A DNA stretch of 64,000 bases from Hyphomicrobiales bacterium (GTDB lineage Bacteria; Pseudomonadota; Alphaproteobacteria; Rhizobiales; Xanthobacteraceae): the NCBI GenBank assembly GCA_017305715.1, contig JAFKKG010000035.1, positions 1 to 64,000 on the forward strand, given 5' to 3'. Made by a program: the position numbers and the translations under genes. Positions 16,407-25,165 of the stretch are shown here, piece by piece. Under the pieces are notes generated by a model. The model ran no database searches. It had not been told where the DNA came from and was given only the letters and a program-made list of their open reading frames with translations. How positions within the stretch are numbered: the stretch's first letter is position 1; each line of letters opens with the position of its first letter.

Positions 16407-17516
16407 GTCGAACGTAACGACGCTGCGAATGGTTTCGCCGCGCTTGAGCGCCGCAAAGCCCTCATTGATTTCCTCGAGCCTGATGTGGCGGGAAATCAGT
16501 TCGTCGAGCATCAGGTCACCGTCCAGATAGGCCCGCGCCAGCAGCGGAAAATCGCGGCGCGGACGCGTGTTGCCATAGCTGACGCGGCGGATGCGCTTTT
16601 CCTGCATCAGCGAGCCCCAGCGAAACGAGACGTCCTTGTTGACGTCGATCTTGCCGAGCCAGATGATCTGGCCGCCGGGTCGCACGGCCTCCGCGGTCAC
16701 CCGGAATGCCGCAGCGCTGCCCGCCGCCTCGAGCACGACGTCGACGCCGCGTCCATTGGTCTCGCGCTTCGCGGCGGCGACCGCATCGTCCTTTGATGCG
16801 TCGACGCCATGGGTGGCGCCCATTTTTGCCGCAAGCACCAGTTTTGCCGGGTCGATATCGACCGCGATGATCGCCCCTGCGCCAGCGAGCCGCGCGCCCT
16901 GCACGGCGGCGAGCCCCACCGCGCCGCAGCCGATCACCATCACGGCATCGCCATAAGCGATGGCGCCGAGATTGAGGGCTGCGCCTGCGCCGGTCATGAC
17001 GCCACAGCCGATCAGGCAGGCGCGGTCGAACGGGATTTCCTTCGGCACCGGAATGGCCTGCTGATCCGACACCACGCAATATTCGCCGAACGAACCCAGG
17101 AACATCAGTTGCTGCAACGGCCGGCCGTCGGCGAGCGCGGTACGCGTCCCGCCGTCGAACGCGACACCCTTCGGCCCTTCGCCGAGATATTGCTCGCACA
17201 GGATCGGCGCATCGCGGTCGCAGTAGAAACAGTGCCCGCAATGCGGATTCCACGACAGAATCACGTGATCGCCCGCCTTGACGCCGCGCGCATCCGCACC
17301 GACCCGCTCGACGACACCGGCAGCTTCGTGCCCGAGCACGATCGGCAAGGGATAGCGCAGCGATCCTTCGATCACTTCGAGATCGGTGTGACACAGGCCG
17401 GCGGCCCGAATGCGAACCAGCACGTCATTGGGCTTCAATTCGGACGCCGTGATGGTCTCGATCGACATCGGTGTTTGCGCGGCATGCAGGACCGCGGCGC
17501 GATATTGCAAAGCCAT
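16404..17516 (-). CDS. Zinc-dependent alcohol dehydrogenase (MDR superfamily)
   Basis: Class-III-like zinc alcohol dehydrogenase of 370 residues, NAD-dependent. The catalytic zinc site (AGLCHTDLEV, VLGHEAAGVVE), the four-Cys structural zinc lobe (CGHCFYCDRDAPILC) and the Rossmann motif (VIGCGAVGLAAVQGA) are intact. It starts exactly one base upstream of the stop of the DUF6166-like gene and is last in a seven-gene LIV operon. It probably oxidises an alcohol or a hydroxyl group in the imported substrate or its product. The related frmA at 56.7 kb is more typical of glutathione-dependent formaldehyde dehydrogenase. Confidence 0.93.
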   Translation of the reverse strand: MALQYRAAVLHAAQTPMSIETITASELKPNDVLVRIRAAGLCHTDLEVIEGSLRYPLPIVLGHEAAGVVERVGADARGVKAGDHVILSWNPHCGHCFYCDRDAPILCEQYLGEGPKGVAFDGGTRTALADGRPLQQLMFLGSFGEYCVVSDQQAIPVPKEIPFDRACLIGCGVMTGAGAALNLGAIAYGDAVMVIGCGAVGLAAVQGARLAGAGAIIAVDIDPAKLVLAAKMGATHGVDASKDDAVAAAKRETNGRGVDVVLEAAGSAAAFRVTAEAVRPGGQIIWLGKIDVNKDVSFRWGSLMQEKRIRRVSYGNTRPRRDFPLLARAYLDGDLMLDELISRHIRLEEINEGFAALKRGETIRSVVTFD

Positions 17517-17825
17517 TTAAGCGACCGCCTTGCCGGAAAGCGCGGCAAGGGCCGCGTCGATATCCGCCGAATTCATCTCCCATTCATTGCCGAAATTCGC
17601 CACCACGGCCTGCATGAACGGTTCGACCGAGGCTTTTGCCTTGTCCCTGTCGCCGAGATGATCGACCAGCAGTGCCAGCGCGAGCTGGCGCGGCTCGGGT
17701 CCTTCGTAGCTCCATTCAAAGCCGTTCTTGGTGAATTCCCTGACGGCGGTGCAGGGATCGAGCGGCACGCCGTCCACGGTCACCTTGACCCCGTCGATGG
17801 TTCGGTCTCCGACATAGCGTTTCAT
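17517..17825 (-). CDS. DUF6166-like small protein
   Basis: A 102-residue protein resembling DUF6166 in my memory: MKRYVGDRTIDGVKVTVDG, then GFEWSYEGPEPRQLALALL, DHLGDRDKA and a C-terminal NEWEMNSADIDAAL. No catalytic motif, signal or membrane segment is visible. It lies between livF and the alcohol dehydrogenase, immediately next to the latter, so it is co-transcribed with them. Its role is unknown. Confidence 0.75.
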   Translation of the reverse strand: MKRYVGDRTIDGVKVTVDGVPLDPCTAVREFTKNGFEWSYEGPEPRQLALALLVDHLGDRDKAKASVEPFMQAVVANFGNEWEMNSADIDAALAALSGKAVA

Positions 17826-17859
17826 GCCGCTCTCCTGTCTTCCGCGATCGAAGCCGCCG

Positions 17860-18582
17860 TCACGAGGTGGCCTCGATCTGGCCTGCGATCACCCGCATGA
17901 CGTCACGGTCGCGATGCGCCTGCGCCAGCGTTCCCGAAAACATCACCTCGCCGCGCTCCAGAACATAGATCCGGTCGACGTAGTCGGGAATATGGTGGAC
18001 GTTGGATTCGGCGATCAACACACCCTTGCCCATTGCCCGGATCGACGCAACGCCTTCCGCGATCAGAGGGATGATCGCCGGCGAGAGCCCCTCGAACGGC
18101 TCATCGAGCAACAGCAATTTCGGGTCGAGCGTCAGCGCGCGGGCGATCGACACCATCTTGCGCTCGCCGCCGGATAGCTGCCCGCCACCGCGCGCCAGAT
18201 ATTGCCGCAGTTTTGGGAAGACCGTGTAGGCCTCCTCGATTCGAACACCGGCCGCCCGGCCGGACGGCCGCGTCCAGGTCGACAGTTCGAGATTCTCGGC
18301 TACCGTCAGGTCGGTATAGACTTCCGATTCCTCCGGCGAAAACCCGATGCCGCGTTGCGCGATCTGCCACGTCGGCAGTTTCGTCAGGTCAGCGCCCTCA
18401 AAACTGATGCTGCCCGACCGGGCACGCCGATACCCCATGATGCTGCGAAACGTGGTGGTCTTGCCGGCGCCGTTGCGGCCGACCAGACAGACCAGCTCGC
18501 CCGCGGCCACCGACAGGCTGATGCCGCCCAGGATGCGGCTGCCCTCGATGTCGACTTTGAGATTCGACAGCTCCAGCATCAA
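17860..18582 (-). CDS. livF: LIV-type ABC transporter ATP-binding protein (LivF)
   Basis: ABC ATPase of 240 residues. Walker A GRNGAGKTT, signature LSGGERKMVSIARAL and Walker B LLLLDEPFEGLSP are intact. Length and the LIAESNVHH segment fit LivF. It overlaps livG by four bases and works with LivG, LivM, LivH and the binding protein as an importer. The upper sequence motif set is normal, so it should be active. Confidence 0.92.
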   Translation of the reverse strand: MMLELSNLKVDIEGSRILGGISLSVAAGELVCLVGRNGAGKTTTFRSIMGYRRARSGSISFEGADLTKLPTWQIAQRGIGFSPEESEVYTDLTVAENLELSTWTRPSGRAAGVRIEEAYTVFPKLRQYLARGGGQLSGGERKMVSIARALTLDPKLLLLDEPFEGLSPAIIPLIAEGVASIRAMGKGVLIAESNVHHIPDYVDRIYVLERGEVMFSGTLAQAHRDRDVMRVIAGQIEATS

Positions 18583-19379
18583 TGCGGCTTTCTCAGGGTT
18601 TGCGGGCGCGTTCCGACCACGGCGGCGATCATGGCGGGATCGGCGAAGAAGGCCTGCGGCGACATATCGGCGAGCACCCGTCCCTCCTGAAGTGCGACAA
18701 TGCGATGCGAGTAACGTTCGACGAGATCCATGTCGTGCTCGACCTGGACGATGCCGCGCACGCCGGCGGCTTTCGCCGCCGAGACCAGAACTTCCATGAT
18801 CGTGTGCTTGTCGCCGGTCGAAACGCCGCTGGTCGGCTCATCCAGCAGGATGACGGAAGGATTCAAGGCAAAGGCGCTGGCGATGTCGAGCAGCTTCTTC
18901 TCGCCCTGCGACAGCGCCGAGGCGACCGTCTCCAGCCGGGCGCGCAAACCCAAAACCTCCGCGATGCGTTCGGCATCGGCCTGCAGCACATCATCGCGCC
19001 TCAGCGAGCGAAACGGATTGCCGACACGGAGCAGGCGGGAGGCGACCGCCACCGCCAGCGTTTCGCGCACCGTCAGCGCCGGGAAGATGTTGACCAGTTG
19101 GAACGCACGCGACATGCCGCGCCGTGCGAGTTCGACCGGCCCGACGCCGGCGATATCGCGTCCCTGAAAGCGCACCTCGCCGGTCGTCGGCCGCAGCAGC
19201 CCGGTGACGACATTGACCAGCGTCGTCTTGCCGGCCCCGTTCGGGCCGACGATGGAGACGAACTCGCCGTCGTTGACATGGAACGACACGTCACTGAGCG
19301 CCTTGAACGCGCCGAAACTCTTCGAGACGTTGATGGCCTCAAACAGCGGCAACGCATCGGCGGCGGGAGCGGCCTGCAT
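18579..19379 (-). CDS. livG: LIV-type ABC transporter ATP-binding protein (LivG)
   Basis: ABC ATPase of about 266 residues. Walker A GPNGAGKTTLVNVVTG, signature LSQGEKKLLDIASAFALNP, Walker B VILLDEPTSGVS and the H-loop EHDMDLVERYS are present. The start at 19379 is chosen because it lies one base after the livM stop; the longer frame to 19472 overlaps livM. Partner of LivF in the same importer. Confidence 0.92.
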   Translation of the reverse strand: MQAAPAADALPLFEAINVSKSFGAFKALSDVSFHVNDGEFVSIVGPNGAGKTTLVNVVTGLLRPTTGEVRFQGRDIAGVGPVELARRGMSRAFQLVNIFPALTVRETLAVAVASRLLRVGNPFRSLRRDDVLQADAERIAEVLGLRARLETVASALSQGEKKLLDIASAFALNPSVILLDEPTSGVSTGDKHTIMEVLVSAAKAAGVRGIVQVEHDMDLVERYSHRIVALQEGRVLADMSPQAFFADPAMIAAVVGTRPQTLRKPH

Positions 19380-19380
19380 C

Positions 19381-20394
19381 TCATCGCCCTCTCTGGCGCC
19401 GGTTGAGCAGCGCCTCGATGGTGCCCGACAGGCCCTGCGGCATGAACACGACCAGCAGCACCAGCACCGCACCCATCACGAAGCGCCAGTATTGGGTGAT
19501 CGACATGACAAAATCCTGCAGCAGGACGAAGGCCAGCGCGCCGACCGCGGGTCCTGCAAACGTTCCGCTGCCGCCGAGGACGGCCATGAACACCAGGTTG
19601 CCGGAATGGGTCCAGTACGCCAATTCGGGGTCGGCAAGTCCCGTGGTGACGGCCAGGATGGTTCCTCCGATGCCGCCATAGACCGCCGAGATCACGAAGG
19701 CGGCGAGCCGCATCCGGAAAATCTGCACGCCGACATAGGCGGCCTTGCCGGCGTTTTCGCGGATGGCCCGCAGATGCAGGCCGAACGGCGACTGGGTGAT
19801 GCGCCACATGGCCAGGCCCAGCACGGCGAGCAGAACGAGCGCATAGTAATAGAACGGGCCGGTCAGGAACGCGGTCTTGCCGCCGCGCCATTCCATACCG
19901 AGCAGCAGCGGACGCAGCACGCGCATGCCCTGATCGCCGCCGGTGATGCCATAGAATTTGAACAGGAAGGAATGGAACAGCATGCCGAACGCCAGCGTCA
20001 GCATGCCGAAGAATATCTTGGTGTAACGAACGCATAACGCGCCGACCACCAGCGAAATCAAACCGGACACCAAGGCGGCCGTGAGTACCATCAGCTCGAA
20101 GCTCAGGACCCCGAATTTCGAGGTCAGGCTCGCTGCCGTATAGGCGCCGACGCCGAGAAACAGCGCGTGTCCAAAGGATAGCAGGCCGGTAGAGCCGAAC
20201 AACAGATTGAACCCGAGCAGCGCGATGCTGTAGCCGATGAACGGCAGCATCAGGAGCAGCACATAGGGCGAGGCAATGAGCGGCAACAGCGCCATGACCG
20301 TTATCAGCGCCAGCAGCACCCACAATCCGTTGGGCCGCAGCGCGCTTCGCCGCGTGATCCTCTCCGCAGCGATGTCGATCGACGGGTTGCTCAC
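19381..20394 (-). CDS. livM: LIV-type ABC transporter permease (LivM)
   Basis: Inner-membrane permease of 337 residues with about nine to ten hydrophobic segments (VLLALITVMALLPLIASPYVL, GLLSFGHALFLGVGAYTAA and others). The LLSFGHALF and ADPELAYWTHSGNLVFMAVLGGSGTFAGP stretches are typical of LivM. It overlaps livH by four bases. Confidence 0.92.
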   Translation of the reverse strand: MSNPSIDIAAERITRRSALRPNGLWVLLALITVMALLPLIASPYVLLLMLPFIGYSIALLGFNLLFGSTGLLSFGHALFLGVGAYTAASLTSKFGVLSFELMVLTAALVSGLISLVVGALCVRYTKIFFGMLTLAFGMLFHSFLFKFYGITGGDQGMRVLRPLLLGMEWRGGKTAFLTGPFYYYALVLLAVLGLAMWRITQSPFGLHLRAIRENAGKAAYVGVQIFRMRLAAFVISAVYGGIGGTILAVTTGLADPELAYWTHSGNLVFMAVLGGSGTFAGPAVGALAFVLLQDFVMSITQYWRFVMGAVLVLLVVFMPQGLSGTIEALLNRRQRGR

Positions 20395-21272
20395 GCGGTC
20401 GCCTTTCCGAACAGTCCGGCCGGCCTAACAATCAGCACGAGGACCACGACGAGATAGACCGACAGCATCTCCATTTCAGGAACCAGCGAAATCGCGGCCG
20501 CCCGCATCAAGCCGACGACGAGCGCGCCGACCAGCGCGCCGCGCATGCTGCCGAGCCCGCCGATCACCACCACTGCAAAGGATTCGACCACGAGATCAAC
20601 AGCCATATCGAGCGAGGCCGCGCCCGACGGCACCACCAGCGCGCCACCGACCGTGCCCAGCATGCAGCCCACGGTGAACACCAATGCAAAGATTTTGGAG
20701 GCGTTGACCCCGAGCCCCTCGGCCATGTCGCGGTTCTCGGCCGTGGCGCGCACGATGCGCCCGGTTTTCGTGCGCTCGAGGAACAGGCCGAGCCCGACCG
20801 CGATGGCGAGACTTGCCGCGATCACCAGCAGATTATAGGTCGGGACTTTAACTCCCAGAAGATTCGCCGAACCGTAGGCGAGATAGACGTTATCCATCGT
20901 GCGCGGCGTGGCGCCCCACAGATAACGGAATACGTCCTGGAACATCAGCAGGAAGCCGAACGTGATCAAGAGCTGATAGCTCTCGTCGCGGCGATAGATC
21001 GTGCGCAGCACACGCTCGATCGGCCATCCGACCAGGCCGATGACGAGACCCGCGACGATCAGGACCGGAAGGAACAACACCGGCGGCATGCCGAGCTTGA
21101 TCGCAAGGCCGACCGCGGTGATGCCGAAATAGGCCCCCAGCGCGTAGAACGAACCGCAGGCGAGATTGACGATCTTCTGCACGCCGAACACGAGCTGCAG
21201 CCCGGCCGCGACGAGAAACAGCACCGCGGCGTGGAATGTCCCGCCCAGGATGACATCCACCAGCTCCGTCAT
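20391..21272 (-). CDS. livH: LIV-type ABC transporter permease (LivH)
   Basis: Permease of 293 residues with eight or so membrane segments, including VFGVQKIVNLACGSFYALGAY and VVIGGLGSMRGALVGALVVGL, both typical of LivH. It starts three bases after the binding-protein stop and ends in a four-base overlap with livM. Forms the transmembrane channel with LivM. Confidence 0.92.
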   Translation of the reverse strand: MTELVDVILGGTFHAAVLFLVAAGLQLVFGVQKIVNLACGSFYALGAYFGITAVGLAIKLGMPPVLFLPVLIVAGLVIGLVGWPIERVLRTIYRRDESYQLLITFGFLLMFQDVFRYLWGATPRTMDNVYLAYGSANLLGVKVPTYNLLVIAASLAIAVGLGLFLERTKTGRIVRATAENRDMAEGLGVNASKIFALVFTVGCMLGTVGGALVVPSGAASLDMAVDLVVESFAVVVIGGLGSMRGALVGALVVGLMRAAAISLVPEMEMLSVYLVVVLVLIVRPAGLFGKATA

Positions 21273-21275
21273 GTC

Positions 21276-22550
21276 TCAGACCGGCATTTTGGCGGTCTTG
21301 ATCCACTCCCAGAAATCCGCGCCCGGCGGCTTTTGCAGCTGGTCGGCGCGGAAGGTGTCGATCGAGGCCAGGGTGGGGAAATCGTATTTGTTATTGTTGG
21401 TCGAGGGCCCCTGGTAGAACACCTGCTCGGCAATCTTGTCCTTGCGGAAACGGCCCTTGCCGCCGAGGCTCTCGACCTCGAGACCCGGCATCGCCTCGGC
21501 CACCTGCTCCTGCGTCGGCCACTTGCCGCCGGCCTTTTGCGCGGCCTCGACGCCGGCCTTGTAGGTGGCGAGCGCGAAATAGGCCCGGTCGGCTTCCCAG
21601 TGCGGCGCTTCCTTGTAGCGCTCCATGTAGTCCGTGACGAACGCCTTCTGCAGCGGAGAGGCCTGCGGATGGTCGAAATACAGCGTGTTGTGCCCGAAGA
21701 TGATCCCCTCCGGCGTGAATTCCTTCTTGAGCTGATTGATCTGCCAGCCCGCGGCCGGCAGCACCATCTTGACGCCCTCGAACAGGCCGGCCGCGTGACC
21801 CTGCTTCATGAAGACGGGAAGATCGGCGAACAGCATGGACGAGAAGATCAAATCCGGCTTGGCCGCATTCAGCGCCGCGATATGCGAGGTCAGGTCCATG
21901 GTGCCGACCTTGGGCCACTGCTCGGCGACGAACTCGGCCTCGACGCCGAAGCGCGCCAGGATCTGCTTGAACGCCTCCCAATTATTGCGGCCGTAGGAAT
22001 AGTCCGGGTTGATGCCGGCGACGCGCTTGAACTTGCCTTTAAAATGCTTGACCGCCAGCAGCGATCCCATCACCGCTTCGCATTCATTGTCGGTCGAACG
22101 GAAGACGTATTTCGGATTCGGCATCATCTCCTTGACGCCGTCCTGGGTGGTGCCGTCCCACATCACGACCAGCGCCTGCTCTTCCTCGGCGACGGGCGCG
22201 ACGCCGAGGCTGACCCCGGTCGAGATCAGGCCGTGAATGGCATCGACCTTTTCCTGCAGGATCAGGCGGCGCAGCCGCTCGATCGTATCCTTCGGATTGG
22301 TCTCTTCCTCGATCACCAGCTCGAACTTGCGGCCGGCAATGCCGCCCTCCTTGTTCATCCGCTCGGTGGCCCATTGCACGGCGCGGATGCCGCATTCGCC
22401 GGCGGTACCGGCAGCGCCCGACCGCGGCGCAATGATGCCGATCTTGAGCGGCTTGTCCTGGGCCAGGGCCGGCGCGAACAGCCGCGGCGCCGCGGCGGCA
22501 ACCAGCCCGGCGCCCGCAAGTCTGGAAAAATCGCGACGCGTGAACTTCAT
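21276..22550 (-). CDS. LIV-type ABC transporter substrate-binding protein, Tat-exported
   Basis: Type-1 periplasmic binding protein of 424 residues. The N-terminus has a twin-arginine motif (TRRDFSRLAGAGLVAA, cleavage near ALA), so it is exported folded by Tat. The mature part begins KPLKIGIIAPRSGAAG. It is first in a leftward operon with LivHMGF, a DUF6166-like protein and an alcohol dehydrogenase. The co-transcribed dehydrogenase suggests that the ligand is not simply an amino acid; aromatic acids and amides are known ligands of this family in Bradyrhizobium relatives. Confidence 0.92.
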   Translation of the reverse strand: MKFTRRDFSRLAGAGLVAAAAPRLFAPALAQDKPLKIGIIAPRSGAAGTAGECGIRAVQWATERMNKEGGIAGRKFELVIEEETNPKDTIERLRRLILQEKVDAIHGLISTGVSLGVAPVAEEEQALVVMWDGTTQDGVKEMMPNPKYVFRSTDNECEAVMGSLLAVKHFKGKFKRVAGINPDYSYGRNNWEAFKQILARFGVEAEFVAEQWPKVGTMDLTSHIAALNAAKPDLIFSSMLFADLPVFMKQGHAAGLFEGVKMVLPAAGWQINQLKKEFTPEGIIFGHNTLYFDHPQASPLQKAFVTDYMERYKEAPHWEADRAYFALATYKAGVEAAQKAGGKWPTQEQVAEAMPGLEVESLGGKGRFRKDKIAEQVFYQGPSTNNNKYDFPTLASIDTFRADQLQKPPGADFWEWIKTAKMPV

Positions 22551-22601
22551 CGGTGCCTCCCGTTAATGTTGCGCACCTGCCGTGCGTTCTTGGCATACCA
22601 T

Positions 22602-22702
22602 AAATATATCACGGACATTTCATCAAGCGATATTTTCGCGCAAAGCCTGTGAATCCCGACTCAAAAGGCTCTTTCCCGTTCTGATAGATTGGTGATATAT
22701 TA
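22602..22702. promoter_or_regulatory. Divergent promoter region with AT-rich candidate GntR sites
   Basis: The gap between the LIV binding protein and the fatty-acid hydroxylase holds AAATATATCA (22602-22611) and TGATATATTA (22693-22702), arranged as inverted copies of ATATATCAC. Both are close to the palindrome TGATATATCA seen near gntR. They flank both divergent promoters. Binding by the GntR protein is an inference. Confidence 0.4.
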
Positions 22703-22773
22703 GCCGGCAAAGCCCGGGCGAGGCTTCGGACTGGCCCTGGCTGCGGATCATGGCTGGAGATGGAGACGGCGCG

Positions 22774-23577
22774 ATGGAACTATCCTCAAGTCCAATGAGC
22801 GAACGGCAGCGGAATTATCGCGCCAATTACCGTCACCGCATCGCGGGCTGGTACAACGGCCGGCTGCATGTCTTCGTCATCTATGTGATCGGGTTCACGG
22901 CCTTGTCGGTCTATTTCGCCAATGTCAGCGATCCGCGCTGGTGGGAGTTCCTGATCGTTCCGGTGACGTTCCTGTTCGCGAATTTCTTCGAATGGTGGAT
23001 CCATCGCTTCGTCATGCACCGCCCCTCGCAGATCAAGGCGTTTCGCGCGATCTACAACCGCCACACGCTGATGCACCACCAGTTCTTCACCGACACCGAA
23101 ATGCGCTTCGCCGACCACCACGACTGGCGCGTGACGTTCTTTCCGCCCTACGCGCTCGTCACCTTCACCATGATGTCGATCCCGCCGGCGCTGGTGATGG
23201 GCTGGCTGGTCTCGCCCAATGTCGGCTGGCTGCTGATCTCGACCACGACATCGATGTATCTGATCTACGAATTCATGCATTTCTGCTGCCATGTCGACGA
23301 AAACTGGTTCGTGCGCAACATGCCGTTCGTCAACACCATCCGCCGTCACCATGCCGCCCATCACAATCAATCGATCATGATGGAGCGGAACATGAACCTC
23401 ACCTTCCCGGTCATGGACTGGCTGTTCGGCACCTCGGATCTCGACCGCGGGCTGATCGGTCATCTCCTGAACGGCTATGACACCCGCTTCGTCAAGACCA
23501 ACATGCGCAAGACGTCGCGCACGCCAAAGCCGGACATGACGGGAAACACGACGGGCTTCGCCACGCCGGCCGAATAG
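22774..23577 (+). CDS. Fatty acid hydroxylase / sterol desaturase superfamily membrane protein
   Basis: Integral membrane di-iron oxygenase of about 267 residues. His-box motifs of the superfamily are present: HRFVMH, HTLMHHQFF, HFCCH and RRHHAAHHNQ, between four or so membrane segments. It would hydroxylate or desaturate a lipid-like substrate using O2. The ATG at 22774 follows GGAG at about nine bases; the ATG at 22750 is also possible. It starts a rightward set with two small membrane proteins and a phytanoyl-CoA-dioxygenase-like protein, divergent from the LIV operon. Confidence 0.88.
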   Translation: MELSSSPMSERQRNYRANYRHRIAGWYNGRLHVFVIYVIGFTALSVYFANVSDPRWWEFLIVPVTFLFANFFEWWIHRFVMHRPSQIKAFRAIYNRHTLMHHQFFTDTEMRFADHHDWRVTFFPPYALVTFTMMSIPPALVMGWLVSPNVGWLLISTTTSMYLIYEFMHFCCHVDENWFVRNMPFVNTIRRHHAAHHNQSIMMERNMNLTFPVMDWLFGTSDLDRGLIGHLLNGYDTRFVKTNMRKTSRTPKPDMTGNTTGFATPAE

Positions 23578-23592
23578 GTTCTCGGGGTTGCC

Positions 23593-23991
23593 ATGGACGC
23601 GATCGAACCGCATTGGGTTTCATTGCTCTGGTTCGCCGGCTTCGCGACGGTTGGCGCCGTGGCGCTGCTGACGGTCTGCGGCATGTTTCCGCTGCGGTCG
23701 CGCCCGGACACGGCGAGATCCAATGCGGCTACGGTACTGGTGTTCGGCAACGCGGTTCTGCTCGCGGCGCTGTTGGCGGGCACGGGATGGTATGGCTATG
23801 CCGAACTCAAATGGAGCACGCTGATCGTCGTCACCGGCCTCGTCGTGCTGTTTGCCCCCGGCCTATTCGAAGCATGGCCGGCGCCGCTGCGCGACGGTCC
23901 GGCCGGACTGGTCGCGCTGGTCGGCGTTCAAATCCTCGCGCTCGCGGCGCTGGTGAAGGTCGCGGCGCCATCGATCGCAATCGTGTCGTAG
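23593..23991 (+). CDS. Small membrane protein, four predicted segments
   Basis: A 132-residue hydrophobic protein with about four membrane spans (LLWFAGFATVGAVALLTVCG, TVLVFGNAVLLAALLAGTGW, LIVVTGLVVLFAPGLF, LVALVGVQILALAALVKVAA). It lies 15 bases after the hydroxylase gene and is in the same operon. No motif identifies a function; it may be a partner of the hydroxylase or an electron-transfer accessory. Confidence 0.7.
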   Translation: MDAIEPHWVSLLWFAGFATVGAVALLTVCGMFPLRSRPDTARSNAATVLVFGNAVLLAALLAGTGWYGYAELKWSTLIVVTGLVVLFAPGLFEAWPAPLRDGPAGLVALVGVQILALAALVKVAAPSIAIVS

Positions 23992-24010
23992 CCATCGGGA
24001 GATTCACGCG

Positions 24011-24220
24011 ATGCCTGTCAAGATCAAGCTGGGACTCTCGCTGGTTGTCGTGCTGGTGGCGGCCATCGCGGCCTACTACCAGCATGTTCTGGGACACGAC
24101 CGCATCCAATACGTGGTTGCGTTCCTCGGATTTTTCATGATCTTTGCGATGTGGCTGTTTCCGGAGGTCAAGCGCGAGGAAACCGCCGGCGGAATCAGGC
24201 GCGACGGCGGGGCACGGTAA
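24011..24220 (+). CDS. Small membrane protein, two predicted segments
   Basis: A 69-residue protein with two hydrophobic segments (LGLSLVVVLVAAIAAYYQHV and YVVAFLGFFMIFAMWLFPEV). It follows the previous membrane protein by 19 bases, in the same rightward operon. Function unknown. Confidence 0.65.
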   Translation: MPVKIKLGLSLVVVLVAAIAAYYQHVLGHDRIQYVVAFLGFFMIFAMWLFPEVKREETAGGIRRDGGAR

Positions 24221-24286
24221 ATTCCGGCAACGCCAGGTTCTGACAAGGCTTCCCGATCAACAAGAAAAGAATATCGGAGGAACTCG

Positions 24287-25120
24287 ATGACGAAACTACT
24301 GAGCGAAGATGAAGTCGCCGGCTATCGCGAGCGTGGCTATCATTTTCCGGTCAACGCACTGAGCGAGAGCGAGGTCAGGGAATTTCGCGGCAAGCTGGAG
24401 GATTACGAGGCGAGGACCGGAGGCCCGATCAAGGGCGAGATGCGTCACCGCAGCCACGTGCTGTTTCCCTGGATCAACGAGATGATCCGCCATCCGAAGA
24501 TCCTGGATGCGATCGAGGATCTGCTGGGGCCTGACATCCTCTGCTGGAATACCAGCTTCTTCATCAAGGAGCCCCACGATCCCGGCTTCGTCTCCTGGCA
24601 TCAGGACGCCACCTATTGGGGGCTCGACTCCGCCGATGTCGCAACCGCCTGGATCGCGATGTCGCCGGCCAACAAGGTCTCCGGCTGCATGAAATTCGTG
24701 GCTGGCACGCACAAACAACAGGTCCAGCACGAAGACACCTTCGACCAGAACAATCTGCTGACCCGTGGACAGGAAATCGCCGTCAAGGTCGACGAGTCCA
24801 AGGCCGTTTTCGCCGAGCTCAAGCCCGGTCAGGCTTCGCTGCACCACGTGCTGCTGTTCCACGGATCGGAACCCAATCGCTCCGATGACCGGCGCATCGG
24901 TCTGGCCGTCCGCTACATCCCGACGCGGTTGAAGCAAGCCGTCGGCCAACGAGATTGGGCAACGCTGGTGCGCGGCAAGGACACCTACCATCACTTCGAG
25001 CCCGAGTACGTACCGAAGCGGGAACTTGAGCCCGAAGCGCTCGCCTTCCACAAGGCCGTCACCGAAGAGCAGCTTCGCGTGCTCTATCGCGGCACCGACA
25101 AGACGGCTTACCGCGCCTGA
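24287..25120 (+). CDS. Phytanoyl-CoA dioxygenase (PhyH) family protein
   Basis: Iron/2-oxoglutarate-dependent oxygenase of 277 residues. The HxD of the iron facial triad is in SWHQDATYWG and the distal His probably in HVLLFHGSEPN, with the 2-oxoglutarate-binding Arg in RIGLAVRYIP. It starts after a strong CGGAGGAACTCG ribosome-binding site. Members hydroxylate acyl chains or small molecules. It closes the rightward set with a fatty-acid hydroxylase, so two different oxygenases are together, pointing to a lipid-like or hydrophobic substrate. Confidence 0.9.
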   Translation: MTKLLSEDEVAGYRERGYHFPVNALSESEVREFRGKLEDYEARTGGPIKGEMRHRSHVLFPWINEMIRHPKILDAIEDLLGPDILCWNTSFFIKEPHDPGFVSWHQDATYWGLDSADVATAWIAMSPANKVSGCMKFVAGTHKQQVQHEDTFDQNNLLTRGQEIAVKVDESKAVFAELKPGQASLHHVLLFHGSEPNRSDDRRIGLAVRYIPTRLKQAVGQRDWATLVRGKDTYHHFEPEYVPKRELEPEALAFHKAVTEEQLRVLYRGTDKTAYRA

Positions 25121-25165
25121 AGTGCAACGCGACCGTCGCAACGTGCAGCGCGACCGCGCGGCACG

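Noticed and set aside
17517..17825. Prophage remnant suggested by a DUF6166-like gene
   Set aside because: Neighbours are metabolic genes in an intact operon; no integrase, structural genes or attachment sites are visible.
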